Source: Hibiscus mutabilis (Eukaryota; Streptophyta; Magnoliopsida; Malvales; Malvaceae). From it: a stretch of DNA of 64,000 nucleotides. The position numbers were made by a program, and so were the translations under genes. The notes under the pieces were generated by a model, which made no database searches, had not been told where the DNA came from, and saw only the letters and a program-made list of their open reading frames with translations. Shown in pieces: positions 21,652-35,100 of this stretch (position 1 is the stretch's first letter; every line of letters starts with the position of its first letter). The DNA is taken from NCBI GenBank assembly GCA_019671005.1, contig CM033745.1, positions 2,031,146 to 2,095,145 of the forward strand, written 5' to 3'.

Positions 21652-23253
21652 ATGGAGAAATGGCGTGTGGTGCTTGGGGTTGTGCTTCGGGGTTAGAGGT
21701 GACCCTCAAGTTCCTTGTTACTTTATTTTCGGGGATTCATTGGTGGATAATGGGAATAATAATCAACTGTCGTCACTGGCTAGAGCTAATTACTTGCCTT
21801 ATGGGATCGACTTCCCTAATGGACCGACGGGAAGGTTTTCCAACGGTAAAACTACCGTCGATGTCATAGGTCAGCTTCCATATTTTTCTTTTCTTTCGTT
21901 TGTTTGACTGCTTAAACCAAGACTTTCTTTCACTTGAAAACAACAGATTGAAGATACACCAAGTTGGATTAAATTATGACTTATTTAGTAGGGTTTCTTT
22001 CAGTAATACTCTTTCAAAACCCGTATTAATTACCTGCTGCAAACACGTATTAATATTGAAACTTAAGTTTCTTAGTTTCTAGTGTTTATGTTCGAAACTT
22101 CATGGTGATGGTATTTCAACACTGTTTTTAACCTGCAGCTCAATTTTGGGCTTTGACGATTATATTCCGCCTTACTCGACAGCTAGCGGTAAACAAATAC
22201 TCGGAGGAGTCAATTACGCATCGGCGGCTGCCGGAATCAGAGAAGAGACCGGACAGAAACTGGTAAAAATATTAGTACCAATTGTTTAGCATTGAGTTTA
22301 TGTTTTTTTTTAGTTACTTCATACTTCATACTGTATAGGGAGCTCGGATCAGTTTCAGCAGCCAAGTTAGAAATTACCAACAAACAATTTCACAAGTAGT
22401 GAACTTGCTAGGGGATGAAACCACAGCGGCAGATTATTTAAGCAAATGTATTTACTCGATCGGACTCGGTAGCAACGATTACCTTAACAACTATTTCATG
22501 CCCCTTTATTACTCCAGCAGCAGACAGTACACCCCAGAGCAATTTGCTGATGTTCTTATTCAAGAATACACTCAGCAGCTTCAGGTTACAGTTTCTAATT
22601 TCCATTGATCTTTACATATAATTCCCAGTTTTGTTTCCCACAAATCTCCTCTAATGATTATAAATAAAATGGTTCAGACTCTGTATAACTTCGGAGCAAG
22701 GAAGTTTGTGTTGATTGAGGTGGGTCAGATCGGTTGCAGTCCCAATGAGTTGGCTCAAAATAGTCCAGATGGTAAAACTTGTGTGGAGAGAATTAATTCT
22801 GCAAATCGGATTTTCAACGATAAGCTTAAAGGTCTAGTTTATCAATTGAACAGCGCCGATTCTGATGCCAAGTTCATCTACATCAATGCTTATGGAATTT
22901 TCCAAGACATAACGAGCAATCCTTCGGCTAACGGTAAACAAAGACGAGCAGCTATGAACACAGATTAAACGTTGAACATAAGTAATGTTATTATATTAAT
23001 GGTTTGTTTTCATCTTTGTGAATGTGCAGGTTTTAAGGTGACAAATGCAGGGTGTTGTGGGGTGGGGAGGAACAATGGGCAAATCACCTGCTTGCCTGCC
23101 CAAACTCCATGCCCAAATAGGGACGAGTATTTGTTTTGGGATGCTTTTCATCCTACTGAGGCTGCAAATGTGATCATTGGGCGGAGATCTTACAGTGCTT
23201 AGTCTTCCTCCGATGCTTACCCGATCGATATCCGCCGTCTTGCTCAGCTCTGA
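21652..23253 (+). pseudogene. GDSL esterase/lipase pseudogene (At1g29660/At1g29670-like)
   Basis: The five-exon structure is preserved (about 21652-21869, 22139-22262, 22339-22584, 22678-22933, 23030-23253), all with GT..AG borders. Family motifs are intact: FIFGDSLVDNGNNN with the catalytic Ser, GVNYASAAAGI, IGLGSNDYLNN, and FWDAFHPTEA with the catalytic Asp and His. Such enzymes are secreted ester hydrolases acting on lipids or cutin. Three lesions break the gene. The signal-peptide frame from ATG 21652 runs into TAG after 14 codons and is out of phase with the GDSL frame. One base is missing at the start of exon 2. A TAG at 23200-23202, where relatives have a Gln codon, removes the last 17 residues; the old stop is TGA at 23251. 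I therefore call it a pseudogene, unless the indels are assembly errors. Confidence 0.85.
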
Positions 23254-24542
23254 AGATGGAGACAATAGTTTTGTTACATAGGATAATGTGTGTAAGGGAT
23301 TTGTCATTTGATTACTATTTTAAGTATCTGAGTTTGTATCATCAGTTATAATGCTAATGAAACATAAAATTAATAGTGTTTGCTATTTGCCCACAACTTG
23401 TTAAGTTAAACTGAGTTTATTTCTTTCGTTTTTATAGTTATTTAGAATCACCATTTTATTAGAACTCAATGAGTATCATAGTGAAAAAGAGTACGATGTT
23501 AATTTTAGAATTCTCGGGTTCGAGCGACTTTTTTTGCAAAGAGTGTCTTATCAAAGAGTTAAAAAAAACTAAGGCGCTTGTGGAATTTTTTTTTGTTTCC
23601 ACCATACGTGCATGAAATATTTTTCCAAAAAAGAAATATATAAGCAAAGGATTTTTTTAATTTAATATTGTAGTCATATAAAATATATAATTTTGAGTTT
23701 TATAATAATTAATAAATTTTATAATATGAATTAATCATAAACAAATTGGTATATAAATGAGATCTACTAATTAGCCTAGTGGCTACCAATGCTTATTTTG
23801 TCCAATGTTATATGGGTTTGAATCCCGGTATGAGAATATAATACCACACTATTTAGTAAAAATATATTTTTAAAGCTGCTCCATGCTAAGGTGAGGATCA
23901 AACCTCAACAACTGCTTAAAATAGGGAAATGAATTTGATTAATTGGATATAGAATGTAAAAACCTAGATAAGCCAGTCATGCACAATTTTAAGCTCATAC
24001 GCTGCAAGTAGAACGAAATGAACAGCTAGGGCTGCTTGAACAGTGGACTGGAATCATCTTTCTTCAGCATGGCCTTCAGTTTTTGAAAGCTATCTTAATG
24101 GTCTAAACTTATATACATCTGCAAGCATCCATTAATAAAAATTATCAGCAATGAGTAGCAACAATTTTTCGCAACGGCGGTGCTCGCCGAAGAGTGTTTC
24201 CTAGCAACAGCCTAGGAAGACAAGTTAGCCATGTCGCATGTGTAATAGAAACTAATCTGAGTATTGGAATGAAAATCGCTAAAAGATATGAACAAAGACC
24301 ATTCCACAATGAAGTGCAATGTTTAAAGCAGAACCACCACCACCACTCCACATAACTCTGTTATGTTTATTGGAAAATATAGCCTAATAATCTGACTATC
24401 AACTGTAAAGACAAATAAAGAAACAAAAAGTGCCACAATGTACACAAGAATCGAACGAACAAGGACCGTCTGTGCTGCAAAGAATGCTTCGAGTATGCTT
24501 ACTAGTGGAAAAAGGGTAACCCTACCAAAACAAAATAATGGA
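23254..24542. other. Convergent intergenic region between the GDSL pseudogene and CAD1
   Basis: The GDSL and CAD1 3' ends face each other. The CAD1 3' UTR probably occupies part of 24000-24542. A short, possible tRNA-derived element is noted separately at 23768-23890. No other gene is supported. Confidence 0.5.
23768..23890 (+). repeat. Possible tRNA-derived SINE fragment
   Basis: TAGCCTAGTGG fits a Pol III A box, and GGGTTTGAATCCCGG about 40 bases further fits a B box with one change. Neither a poly-A/T tail nor a target duplication was found, so this is tentative. Confidence 0.35.
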
Positions 24543-27500
24543 TCAGTAATTCAGTAACGAGTACTTAATACGCAATACAATCTTCCCCTTGTCCACCCCA
24601 AGCTTCGCCCCTGTAACCAACCAATGGCCCGGACTATCCTGTGGTCCTTTCGACATTTCTGTTGAGTCCACAATTTTTGCAAGTTTCCCCGCATGACTCG
24701 AACTATCCTCCTTTTTATTGTCAGAAGTTCTCTCATTTGAAACTGATGATGAAGATCCCTCAGTCCTCTGTCCAGTAGAAAGGCTGGATGGACTATGATC
24801 CCACACGGATCGCCTTATTGTGCACCCTGGTACTTTGGAGAAGAGGAGTTTGAGGTGTAATACGTTTTTGGAACCAAAGTCCCATACACCGAGCTGAGCC
24901 CCTGTGACAATGTGAACGCCGGAGAGGTCTCCAATGCAAGTGTCGGCGTGTTCTATCGGTGTAGTGCTTACATGGGAGAAGTTTTTCCACTTTATAGGTT
25001 CAAACCAACGGCTGTCTTGCTCCTCAGGAACTTGCCACTTTGGTGCGCCTATGGCCATGTGTACATCCCAGTGGGGTTGAAGTATTTTTGGAAGAGAAAC
25101 TAGGTGCTGCAAATGAATTGCTAGTCTGTTCTGCTTGCTGCCTTCTAAGCTAAGCCTAAGCCCGGTGACTGGTTTACGGCCAACTGTTACCTGAAGTGTC
25201 ATTGTATAAGCTAATTTAGCAGGGGGGGGAAACCATTCGAGGCCTTATGAAGTTATTTACTGCAGCTCCAAGAAGCATACATATATCAATTTATCACACA
25301 AATGTTAAGCCTCTACAATAAGCCAATAATCAAGTGACAAAGATAACAAACCGTTACTTAGAGATGTGTACCCCGGTTGCTTCATGTTTTTTCTTTAATT
25401 TATTAACCGTGTTCCATTTTCTTTCTTGAAGTGGAAATAAATATCGAACTTCAAGGAAATGTGCAAGATAATTATGCACTAGAGAAACATTCTATATAAC
25501 CCCTTAACACTTTTCCCCATACATCCAATAACATAGGATTTTTTATTTAGACAATACCTGATCTGGGCTGATATAAAGCTTGGGACCCATTAAGCTAAAC
25601 TGAAGGGATGAACACACCGGTTCCTTCCTTTGAATGTTACTCTGTTCAGGAGCCCAAACTCGAGCAATTTGAAAATCCAGGAAATATTGTAAATCCTCTA
25701 TTGGCGGCTTGTCTGGTAAAAGGAAACAAGAAGGTTAAACAGACCCTAGAGAGGAAGACAGAGAAACATCTTTGTAAGATAATCATATTGCATGTCGTGG
25801 AACAGTTGAAAAACTTACACTCCAAGTATAGTTCAATTGCACGGGCCAAATGTTTTATACCAGGCACTCCTTCAAGAAGAGAAACAATGGGGGTAAATGT
25901 CATGTTAATGACATCTGGTGTCGATTGCACAGTGTCCGCCCACCTGGCATGACTCTGCTCAAGGTCATCACCTCCTCTCCTCCTAAAAATGACTGTAACA
26001 TCCTACAGAAGGAACTCTTTTAGCCATGGATTTCTTCACATAAAAGGCAAACATAAACAGCAACATATTTCCTCCAAAGCATTCACAGATAAGGTTAAGT
26101 ATAAACAGGTAGTTACTTAAAAAGCTTAGGATAACTGTAAGTTATCCAAGAAGTGTTAGAGCTTGAGGGGGAATGTAAGTTGACGAGAAGTGTTAGAACT
26201 TAATTTAATGTGTAATTAGAGTTTATTTCTAAGTCAGTAGTTTAGATTTATTAGAAGTCTTATTTAAATTATGGATAAATATTATTTAAATTATAGATAA
26301 AAGTATGATTTTAGTTATATTAAAACTCTGTAATTGCCTATTTAAAGGCTCACCTTATACACATTTGATTAAGAAGAATAAGAGAAAATACAGAGAAACA
26401 CATTGTTCTCTGTTGAAAATATTATTTTTGTTCTATTGTTAAACTGTAGCTTTTCATATTTTATTGTTCATTGTTCACCGGCGTTCATCTTCTCCGGCCA
26501 CCATGGCCCCTTTCTCACAATAACTATGTTTGACCATAATACTAACCTTGTCTTTGTATTTTAAGGGTGCAGCACTCGACTGGCCTTTAGAGTCCTGAAA
26601 CCTTTGATCCCCAATGTCGTTCACATAGTTCTCAATGTCTGTTAACGATAAAGGAGACGACTGGTGCTGTCTGACGTAAACAACATCTCTCCCACCAATT
26701 GTAGCAGAGGTAACAATGTGTGTACCATAATTTTCAATAAAACTGAGATAAAGAAAAGAAAACATATCAATATCAACAATTACAATTTGAAGCTGTCTGC
26801 AAATGCAAAATTATTATCTATGCTTCCTAGTTCCTATGATACTTCTCATCAAAAACAGCGAGACAAGGTTAGTGATGTGCATGATATTTAACTGACAGGA
26901 AACAGTTTGGAGCTGAAATTTGTTTGAGTACCTCTGAGTATGAAAGAAACAATTACAAATATACAAAATAACCGGTACAGCAAGAAAGATACAGCTGAAG
27001 TAACAAATGTTTACTCTTTAAATATGAAGTCTGTCCCATTTACCTTGCCAAAGATGCAGGATCCCACGTGTAAGGAACAGCACGTCTGACATCTTCATGC
27101 AGAACTAAATTCTGCTTTGCTAATTTGACTGTGTAGAGGGGAATTAAATATCCAACCATGGCAAGCGATTTTGTAGCTGCGGCATCAACTTGCCAAGAAC
27201 CAGTGAAATTGAACATTGCATTAAAGCTTCCTAGTGGAACACGTCCTGATATACCAGATTTCTCATTAAAGTATCCCGACATCTGGAATTCAAAAATAAA
27301 AATGTTCATTAAAGGTGGTTTCTCAGCGTGTGCTAAACCAATGGCACTGGAACTAGAACCATTAATTTTAATTAGGTAATCGTCACTCTATCTATACTAA
27401 ATTGACCTTCGTAATACATCAATACATCAACAAGGGCACCATATTCCTACAAATAGGACATTCAACCGGGAGATGCCATTCATAACCAAACAGAAACGAG

Positions 27501-28621
27501 TGAATGCTTTATCCAAACAGTATGGATAGTGCCTAACCGCTTTACCCCATACCACATCATCAACAATGTGAGTCCAGTCCAAAACAGAGATGAAGCAATG
27601 ATTAGGCTAGTGGCGTACATTTATTCATAGAATGCACCCAAATCATGTATTACAATTTTCAGAAGTTGCATATCATCACACCAGAAGTTGAAAGCCTGCC
27701 TTAATCTAAAAATTAAATGGTGTACACAAAAGCAGTACACTGGCTCAGCATTTACCACTGTCTCAAATTCAATTTAAACGATTCCGCCTATAGGTTCTTT
27801 ACTCTAATGCATTAGAGGTAGAAGAAGAAAACTTTAGCAATCAATAACATAGGCACAGCATTTTGTGAATATGCAGCAGATAACAGAAAAAAGAAGTTAC
27901 TCCACACAGACACCATGCGGAAGTACTTGCTTAAGGGGATTAAATTGTATCGAGTTCATTTGTATCTATTTGGAGGAACACACAATTTTCCCTTGCAACT
28001 ATTCTTCTCTTTCAGTTTGATAATCAGACTATCTAGAGCCCTATATAGGAATATTTCAAACAATTGCATTTATGCAAGCAAGTAAACAAATGGGAATCCT
28101 TAATGTCCACACAATATCGAAGTTCAAGCTTTGAAACAAATACCCAATCGCCCCCAACGTCCATCCAACAAAGACAGAAAGCCAACAACGCAGCCAGAAT
28201 GAGAAATTAGAACAACTCAGATAATTATTTCAAAGGGGGGATATCACTAGCTCGAAAAGCAAACAAAATTAGAAAAACCAACAAACTAGAAACAGATCAA
28301 AAGGGGATAGCGGCGGCCTACCTCGTGAAAGCTACAAACCGATTTTCTCTCGACATCACTCTTTCCCATTGACCACTTAATATCAACAGACACGTTGGGC
28401 ACAATAACCCCGCCGGAGAAAACAAGATCGTTGGTATGTTCTTCATCAAGCTGAACCAACCTTGAACCAGGTGCCCCTTTGCAATATAACAGCCTTATAT
28501 CTGAAGTGACATCAAAGCCACGACCCAAAGCTTGAATTGAGCTGCTTATTGTAGTAGTCAAAGCATCTGGGCTAGTCGATGAGCTCAAGCGGCTGCCGCT
28601 TCTTGTTCTTGGGTTTTCCAT
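24543..28621 (-). CDS. CAD1: MACPF-domain protein CAD1
   Basis: Six exons (28621-28322, 27282-27044, 26742-26547, 26002-25819, 25712-25558, 25190-24543) join in phase to 574 codons including the stop, giving a 573-residue protein. All introns are GT..AG. The order of segments follows Arabidopsis CAD1 (At1g29690, about 561 residues): ALGRGFDVTSDIRLLYCKG near the start, the MACPF core signature FIENYGTHIVTSATIGG, then FRRRGGDDLEQSHARW, KPPIEDLQYFLDFQIAR and a C-terminal part with WLVTGAKLGV. CAD1 acts, probably at membranes, as a negative regulator of salicylate-dependent cell death; loss gives lesion mimics. Pore formation by the plant protein is not established. No frameshift or stop was seen. 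The ATG at 28621 matches the family start. Confidence 0.95.
26157..26500 (+). mobile_element. LTR-retrotransposon remnant in CAD1 intron 3 (Copia-like)
   Basis: The plus strand reads GCTTGAGGGGGAATG, typical of a Copia polypurine tract, then TGTAAG..TGTTAGAACTT, a TATTTAAAGGC TATA-like box at about 26338 and an AGAGAAAATACAG leader-like stretch. It looks like an LTR end left in the intron, close to the CAD1 exon 3 splice donor (26546). The borders and a target duplication were not found. Confidence 0.45.
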
Positions 28622-28833
28622 ATATAAAAAATGGAAAATAGACAGAAAAAAAACCTTCTTTGATTCAGAGGACCCTCGAAAACGAAAGCTTTTTAATTTG
28701 TTTCAGGTTTCTGTTTCATGTTGTTGTTTATTGAAAAGAAATGTAAATGGGAGACGGAGATTGCGAGAGTTGGTGAGTTTTGTTTATGTTGTTGCTGTTT
28801 TTGTTCTTTGTTCTAAAGGCGGATGTTGTTGAG

Positions 28834-28839
28834 TTGACT
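28834..28839 (+). promoter_or_regulatory. W-box core upstream of CAD1
   Basis: TTGACT is the WRKY-binding core and lies about 215 bases from the CAD1 ATG (its strand is opposite to the gene). A second copy is at 28900-28905. An ACGCGT (CAMTA-type CGCG box) lies between them at 28856-28861. These fit an immune-regulated gene, but such short words also occur by chance. Confidence 0.35.
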
Positions 28840-28899
28840 ACAATAATCGCGAAAAACGCGTTATTTTTTTAGTTGTGTCTGAACACTAAGGATTCCGTG

Positions 28900-28905
28900 T
28901 TGACT
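28900..28905 (+). promoter_or_regulatory. Second W-box core upstream of CAD1
   Basis: TTGACT about 280 bases from the CAD1 ATG, in the 507-base space between CAD1 and the stop of the upstream kinase gene. Confidence 0.3.
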
Positions 28906-29128
28906 GGTCTTCATTGGATAAAATATGCTCAGCCGAATGCTATTTTGACTTTTGGAAGAGTGACCAATTTTATTTGATTATATTCATTCATTTTCCAAAT
29001 CAATTATCCTTTGTCTCACAATAAACAAAGTGTATAAAACAAGACAAACCCAGATTTTAATTATTTTTTTTAAGCCAGTCTTTACATTAGTACAAGTGCA
29101 ATCAAGCTTGCTTCGAATTTGATGGATA

Positions 29129-32100
29129 TTAAACAAGCGTTGAGGAAGAGCCAGGCCGTGTTTTTGAACTTGAATCTGATGACTGAGTAACCATGGTGGT
29201 TTCACTGCACTTCTGAGATTGCATACGGCTGAATTGGTCTTTTAGTGCTCCGAATCTCGACTCATCGGCAAAGATAGTTGGGTCCATGACTAATTCAGGA
29301 ACAAGGATTCGACCTTCAAGCATGTTTACTGCTTCAGACATGGTTGGTCTAAGTGCTGGGGATGAATTAGTGCACAATAAAGCTACTCTTGTCATCCTCA
29401 TTGCCTCTTCGTTGAACTCGGTCCCCAACCTCGGATCCACCAACTCCATTAAGTTTCCCTTTTGTTGTAAGACTAGAGCCTGAGATAGATTGAGGAATTT
29501 GCATCAAGTTCAATGCACCTATGACATTATCAAATTATAACTTGAAACATGAATCATATCTTACCCAATCTTGAAGGCATACAAAATCCTCTCCAGGTCG
29601 ATATTTTGTATTGTTCTTTCCAGCAACAATTTCTAATGCAACAATCCCGAAACTATAAACATCTGCCTTGTAGGTGAGATAGCCCCATAATGCATATTCT
29701 GGGGCCATGTATCCTCTGCAAAAAAAAAAAGTAGGAGCTTTAAGCACCACATTCTCATGCATATCAACTTTACATAAGCAAGGTTGGAGGCTTAGATCTC
29801 ATTTTTACTGCTTTACAGTTTAAACATTGATGTGAATCTATGATTAACAGATGAAAAACAGAGGGAAAGAGGTAGCTCACATAGTTCCAGCAACTCTGGT
29901 GCTAATATGGGTGTTTTCCTCCTCATCAAACTTTGCCAAACCAAAGTCAGAGATTTTAGCATTGAGATCGCTATCTAGTAGCACGTTGGTAGTTTTGATG
30001 TCTCTATGCACAATTTTTAAGCTCGATTCCTCGTGCAGGAAAGCCAGACCTTTTGCTATGCCAAGACAGATTTTCTGCCGAGTAGGCCAGTCCAATAGCT
30101 GGCTTTCTTTGGGACCTATTCGTCGACACAGGCCAAATCCATTGAAATTCATCACATAGTTGTTAATTCATAGTGCTGATATCTTTTCTTTCTATAACTG
30201 TTATAAAATCAAAATCATCATTTTTTTTTTCTAGCGAGGATGGATGAAGAAATGATCAAAGGAGGAGAGGAGTACTAGCTTTATATGGTTCCAATCACAA
30301 AAACACCAAAGGAAGGAGCAATAAAAGAGGTTTAGGACATTAAGCTTACTGAATAAAGCACGTGAAAGGCTATTATTTTCCATGTATTCATACACCAACA
30401 ACAGCTGAGTTCCCGCAACGCAACATCCATACAGCCTAACAACATTCGGATGTTGTAAGCCGGAAATCATGGCTAGTTCATTCAGAAATTCTCGATCTCC
30501 CTGTCTTGATTTTGAAGAAAGTTTTTTAACTGCAATAATGGTACCATCTAGCAATACACCCTACAGCAGAGGGATAACATTATTTTTTGTTATATATTTC
30601 ATCAAATAATATGTACACCTAAACATCATAAATTCAGAAAGGAAATAAATTACATGGTAAAGAGAAAGCATGTACTGTAGGTACCTTGTAGACAGCTCCA
30701 AAACCTCCTTCTCCAATTTTATATTTAGCATCAAAATTGTTTGTAGCAGCTTTCATTTGTCCGAAGGTGAAAAAGCCAGTCTGCAGATCTAACCCCCTCA
30801 AGACTTGGAAAAGATCAGGGGAACCAGTTGAATTACACGTTCAATAAGCTTGACAAGGGTGCATTTGTTCAAATAGATCATCCTAGAGAAATTACTTAAA
30901 AGTATAAATTTGCAGATTGAAGTTTATCAGATTACCTTGTTCCCTTGATGACTTGTGTCGAAAATAGCCTTTCCACCATAGAATGCCTAAGATTATGAAA
31001 ATCAGGCACAGAACACAAACAACAGCTCCCACTACAAACTTCATATTCTTATTCCGGCCACTTAGAACTGGTGGCTTGAAATCTGCCAACAAAAGGGATA
31101 AAAAGGTACAAACAATTATTCTCAAACTTCATCTCCTGAAGTAACACTGCATGTGCATATGCCAGTAAAAAATATTAGACATTCAGCAATTTAAGTACTT
31201 AAGAAGGTAGCTTAAAGTTTTCCCTTGAGAAAAATTAAGTACATAAAGTGAGTCTTATGTTGCTGTGTCAGTTTACAGTAAAGTTCTACTAGCTTCAGCT
31301 TCCAAGAATCTATGTCAATGAAACAATAGTTTAAGAGCAACTCCATTATTGCTTCAGATCATGTACATGTCAATCCACTTCAAGAATTAAACAAATCTGA
31401 CAGTTAAGAGTCAAGGTTCCGAAATATATCCAGGAGATTGAGCGAAGCACACAAGAATAGTGAATGGCTATTTTAACTACAGATCTTACCGGAGTCTACT
31501 GAGATAGCTGATATCAAAGGACCATATGTTCCTCTTCTTGGGACTCCACTTGTCCCCTTCCCAGCCCAGTGCAAGCGTATTGTTAAAGTTTTGTTCCTGA
31601 CAACCGTCTTAAATCGCTTGACAACCACTTTATTGACACCCTTTGCCTCATTTTTAATATTGAAATCCTTCAATTCCACCTTCTCCTGCAACGAACTTAT
31701 CCTTCAATTCCAGTTTCGATATCATGCAAATTACACTTCTTATAGAACATGATAAAATACCTGGATATAAACATCAAATATCCTCCTTCCAAGACTTTGA
31801 TAGGATCTATTGTCTCTGATAACTATCTCTGCAAAGTGAAGTGTAACCGTATAACTTCCATTTGCTAAGCAACGAAAGTAATACGTGAGAGAAAGAGGAG
31901 AGAGGCGTGCTCTTGTATATAATTTGGAGTTGTTAGCCCAGAGAATAGAAACATTTTGTGCTATAAAGTCCCTTGAAGTTACACTGGTATCCCAGAAAAG
32001 ACCAGTGCTACTAGTTTCCCAAGTCTCTTTGAGTGGAAAAAATTTTGCTGCACCCCCTGAGTCTTCATCTGCCTCGTAGTCGACCCCGTCAATAGTTGTT

Positions 32101-35100
32101 GCTCCTCCACCACAATTTATATTTACTGAATACCAATCTATAAAGAATGAGAAATACATGTCAGTTGATTAGGATAAAATCTAACAGTAAAACATGTTTT
32201 TAGAGTCTACAGGTTTGCATTTTAATGCAAAGGATTTACCTTTAGAACAAGGAAAGTTCTTCAGGAAGTTATCTAGTCCTCTACATCAGATTAGTACGAA
32301 AAAGAAGCATCAGACTTGTTAAAGAGTGATTAAAAGGGAAAGAATATAAATAACAAAAAAAATAGTAACTTTTTTGCTCAATAAGATACAAACTTACAAG
32401 TTCTTGCCTCCTGAGAAGCTTTCAAACAAATTTCTGATGAAGCAATAGACCAATCAGTTTAATATTTCAAAACATCTTAAAGAAAAGTTGGGAAAGTAAT
32501 ACTACAGGGATGGGAAGCCGAGTTAAGAAGAAGCTTTTCCTACAGATTTTCCCGACAAGAATGCGGCTGAGGGCTTTCAGAAAAATTATTGTAAGAAAGA
32601 TCCATCTGACTGCAAAAACGTATAATAGATTATAAATAACTTGACTTGAAACATTAAGGTGCATTAATTTTTATTAAAACTAACAACATTATAACTGGTA
32701 CAAGTTAGACAGGACATGTTTCAAGGAATGGCACTATTGAGCAACCACACAATGGATAATTTGGGTTATTTTTGTATTGTTTGAAGAGAAATAGGTAGTT
32801 TGGAAGTATATCCTTAAGACTGTCAAAAAATAAAATCCTTAAGTGAATGTAGATAACTTAAGATCAAATCCAGCAAAATCACACTATGAATATTCTTTGA
32901 AGTGTCAGTTAACAAAATGCAGAAGATAAACAGATAATTATGTGCCAGGGGGAAAAAAGAAAGAGAGAAAAATAGTAGAGCGTACTAGCGGCTATCTCTA
33001 GAATTTATCCAATCTGGAATACTCCCAGTAAGCGAGTTGTGTGTCAGGTACCTAATCAGTAAGCAATACTCCACAATTAGGCACTTCTATTGGAACCATA
33101 TTGAAATGTTATAACCGGAAGTCTGAAACATAAAGTGAAAATTCACCAGATGTAGAACTTATTTAAGGACGTTAATGCATGCAGATTCCTGATTCAGAAG
33201 TTGTGAAAGTATCAGCAAGCTAGTTTTATTTTGATGTTATCCATGAGTTTCCAAAATGTGCACTGTTGAGATAAAATTAAAAAAATGGAAATGTTCTATA
33301 TTACCACAAGGATGAAAAAATGCAATAAACTTGAAACTTTCCATTAACTACTGAATTTTACCTAATAAATATATTTATGATTAAAAGACCAGAACAACTA
33401 CTTAGATTGAGTATTATTTAAAGAACATGGTATGCATAATGTTATTCATATTGGTTAATCTTGGTTTGGTTGAATACACCTCAAGAATTTACGCCACTTA
33501 CATGTATTGCAATTTTGCAAGGCTTTCAGAATCTGAAATGTTACCTTCCAATTTGTTGAAGCTGAGATCTCTGAAGAAAAAAAATAGACAACTCAGTTTT
33601 ATCATAGCTATACAAATATAAATGTTGAAATAATATATTAATTTAAATCTGAAATCCAGAAAATGTATAGATAAGTACATTTATGTAAGATTGAAGTATG
33701 TTCCTTTCCAAAAAAAAGTGTGACAAAATTATTAAAATCCACAAGAAAAGAATGAAAAATAATATACCGAGTATAGACATAAATACAGAAAATTAAGGTG
33801 AGGCAAGAACGGTAGAATTACAAAATTTGCAGTTGCGAAAATTCCCATATATAATCTGGGATTGGTCCAGATATGTTGCAGCTGCGTAACATCCTGCAAT
33901 ATGAGCCCCCATCATATGAGCACAATTATAACAAAAGGCGATTAATATGGCCTTGAAGAATTTTGCAAGCATGGTAATGACTTACAATCGGTACATGTTT
34001 TTCATGTTTGTTATGTTCGGAAACTTTGAACCCTCCCCAGGTAAGTCACTGATCCTTCTGAATTATATTGCACCATAAAGAATTGTTAAAAGAGAAAATG
34101 TACCAATGCAATAATTTTAGTATCTAAATAGGAATGAACCCCGATTACGTCAAAACATAAATAGAAATGAAGGGCTACAAAATCTAAAGGGATTAAGACA
34201 AACTCACAGTTCCACTAAGTTATGCAAGAGAGCTAAGCTTGAAGGAATTGGCCCTTCAAAACCACTAGCTTGAATCTCTCTGTCAGCAAAAGAAATCAAA
34301 ATTTTGAAGTAATCATCACCAAACGTTCATTGAGATGCTCTAGAGAAGTAGCGAAGACAGAAAATTGCTTACAATTTCTCTAGTTGCTTCCAACTTTGAA
34401 AAATGTTGGGTATCTTTCCAGTGAAATTGTTACTGCTAATCCTACTGCATGAACCTCGCATAAAAGCAGGGGTACTATACAAATCTAGGCTTATTAACAG
34501 GAGTACTCTAGATAGTGTTGAAAACACTTACAGTTCTTTTAGATTGATCAGATTAGCAAGGGATGGGGGTAAGTTTCCTGTGAGATAGTTGGCATTAAGA
34601 GTACTGCATTCAAGAAAGAGGCAAAATCAAGCCAACTATACTATACTAAATATTCGGGAGAGAAGTAGACTGATAAATCATGCATGAGTATATAGACTAT
34701 AGAGGAAAGAAAGCCTAACAGGTTTTCCAGGTTAACCAATTTCCCAAACTCGGGAGGAATAGTTCCAGAAAGCATGTTGTTCTCGAGGCTCCTGAAAATT
34801 TAATACTTTAAGGAAAAAGGAAAGAGATGATACTAAAGAAAACATAAGCAACCGTGTACCGACGCCTACAGAAATTTTAGAGTGGATATGTTTCCCAAAG
34901 AGCCTGGAATTGACCCCGATAAGCGGTTCATAGAAACTGTCCTGAAATGTAGTCATTCCTATCAGTTGAATGAAAGTAAGCTTCTTCTGAACAGGATAAA
35001 CATGAAATGCGCTTGTAGCTTACACAATCTCCAACTTCAGAGCACCCCATTCATGTGGTATTGAACCATGAAGATAGTTGAAATGGAGTATTCTAAAAGC

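Noticed and set aside
21641..21907. A start codon at 21641 for the GDSL gene that avoids the frameshift
   Set aside because: The codon is TTG, not ATG. Only the ATG at 21652 is a plausible start, and its frame is broken.
30231..30349. Extension of the kinase exon beyond 30350
   Set aside because: The extra codons read into the intron. A GT donor at 30349 and the split Ser codon with the exon at 30115 give the conserved protein.
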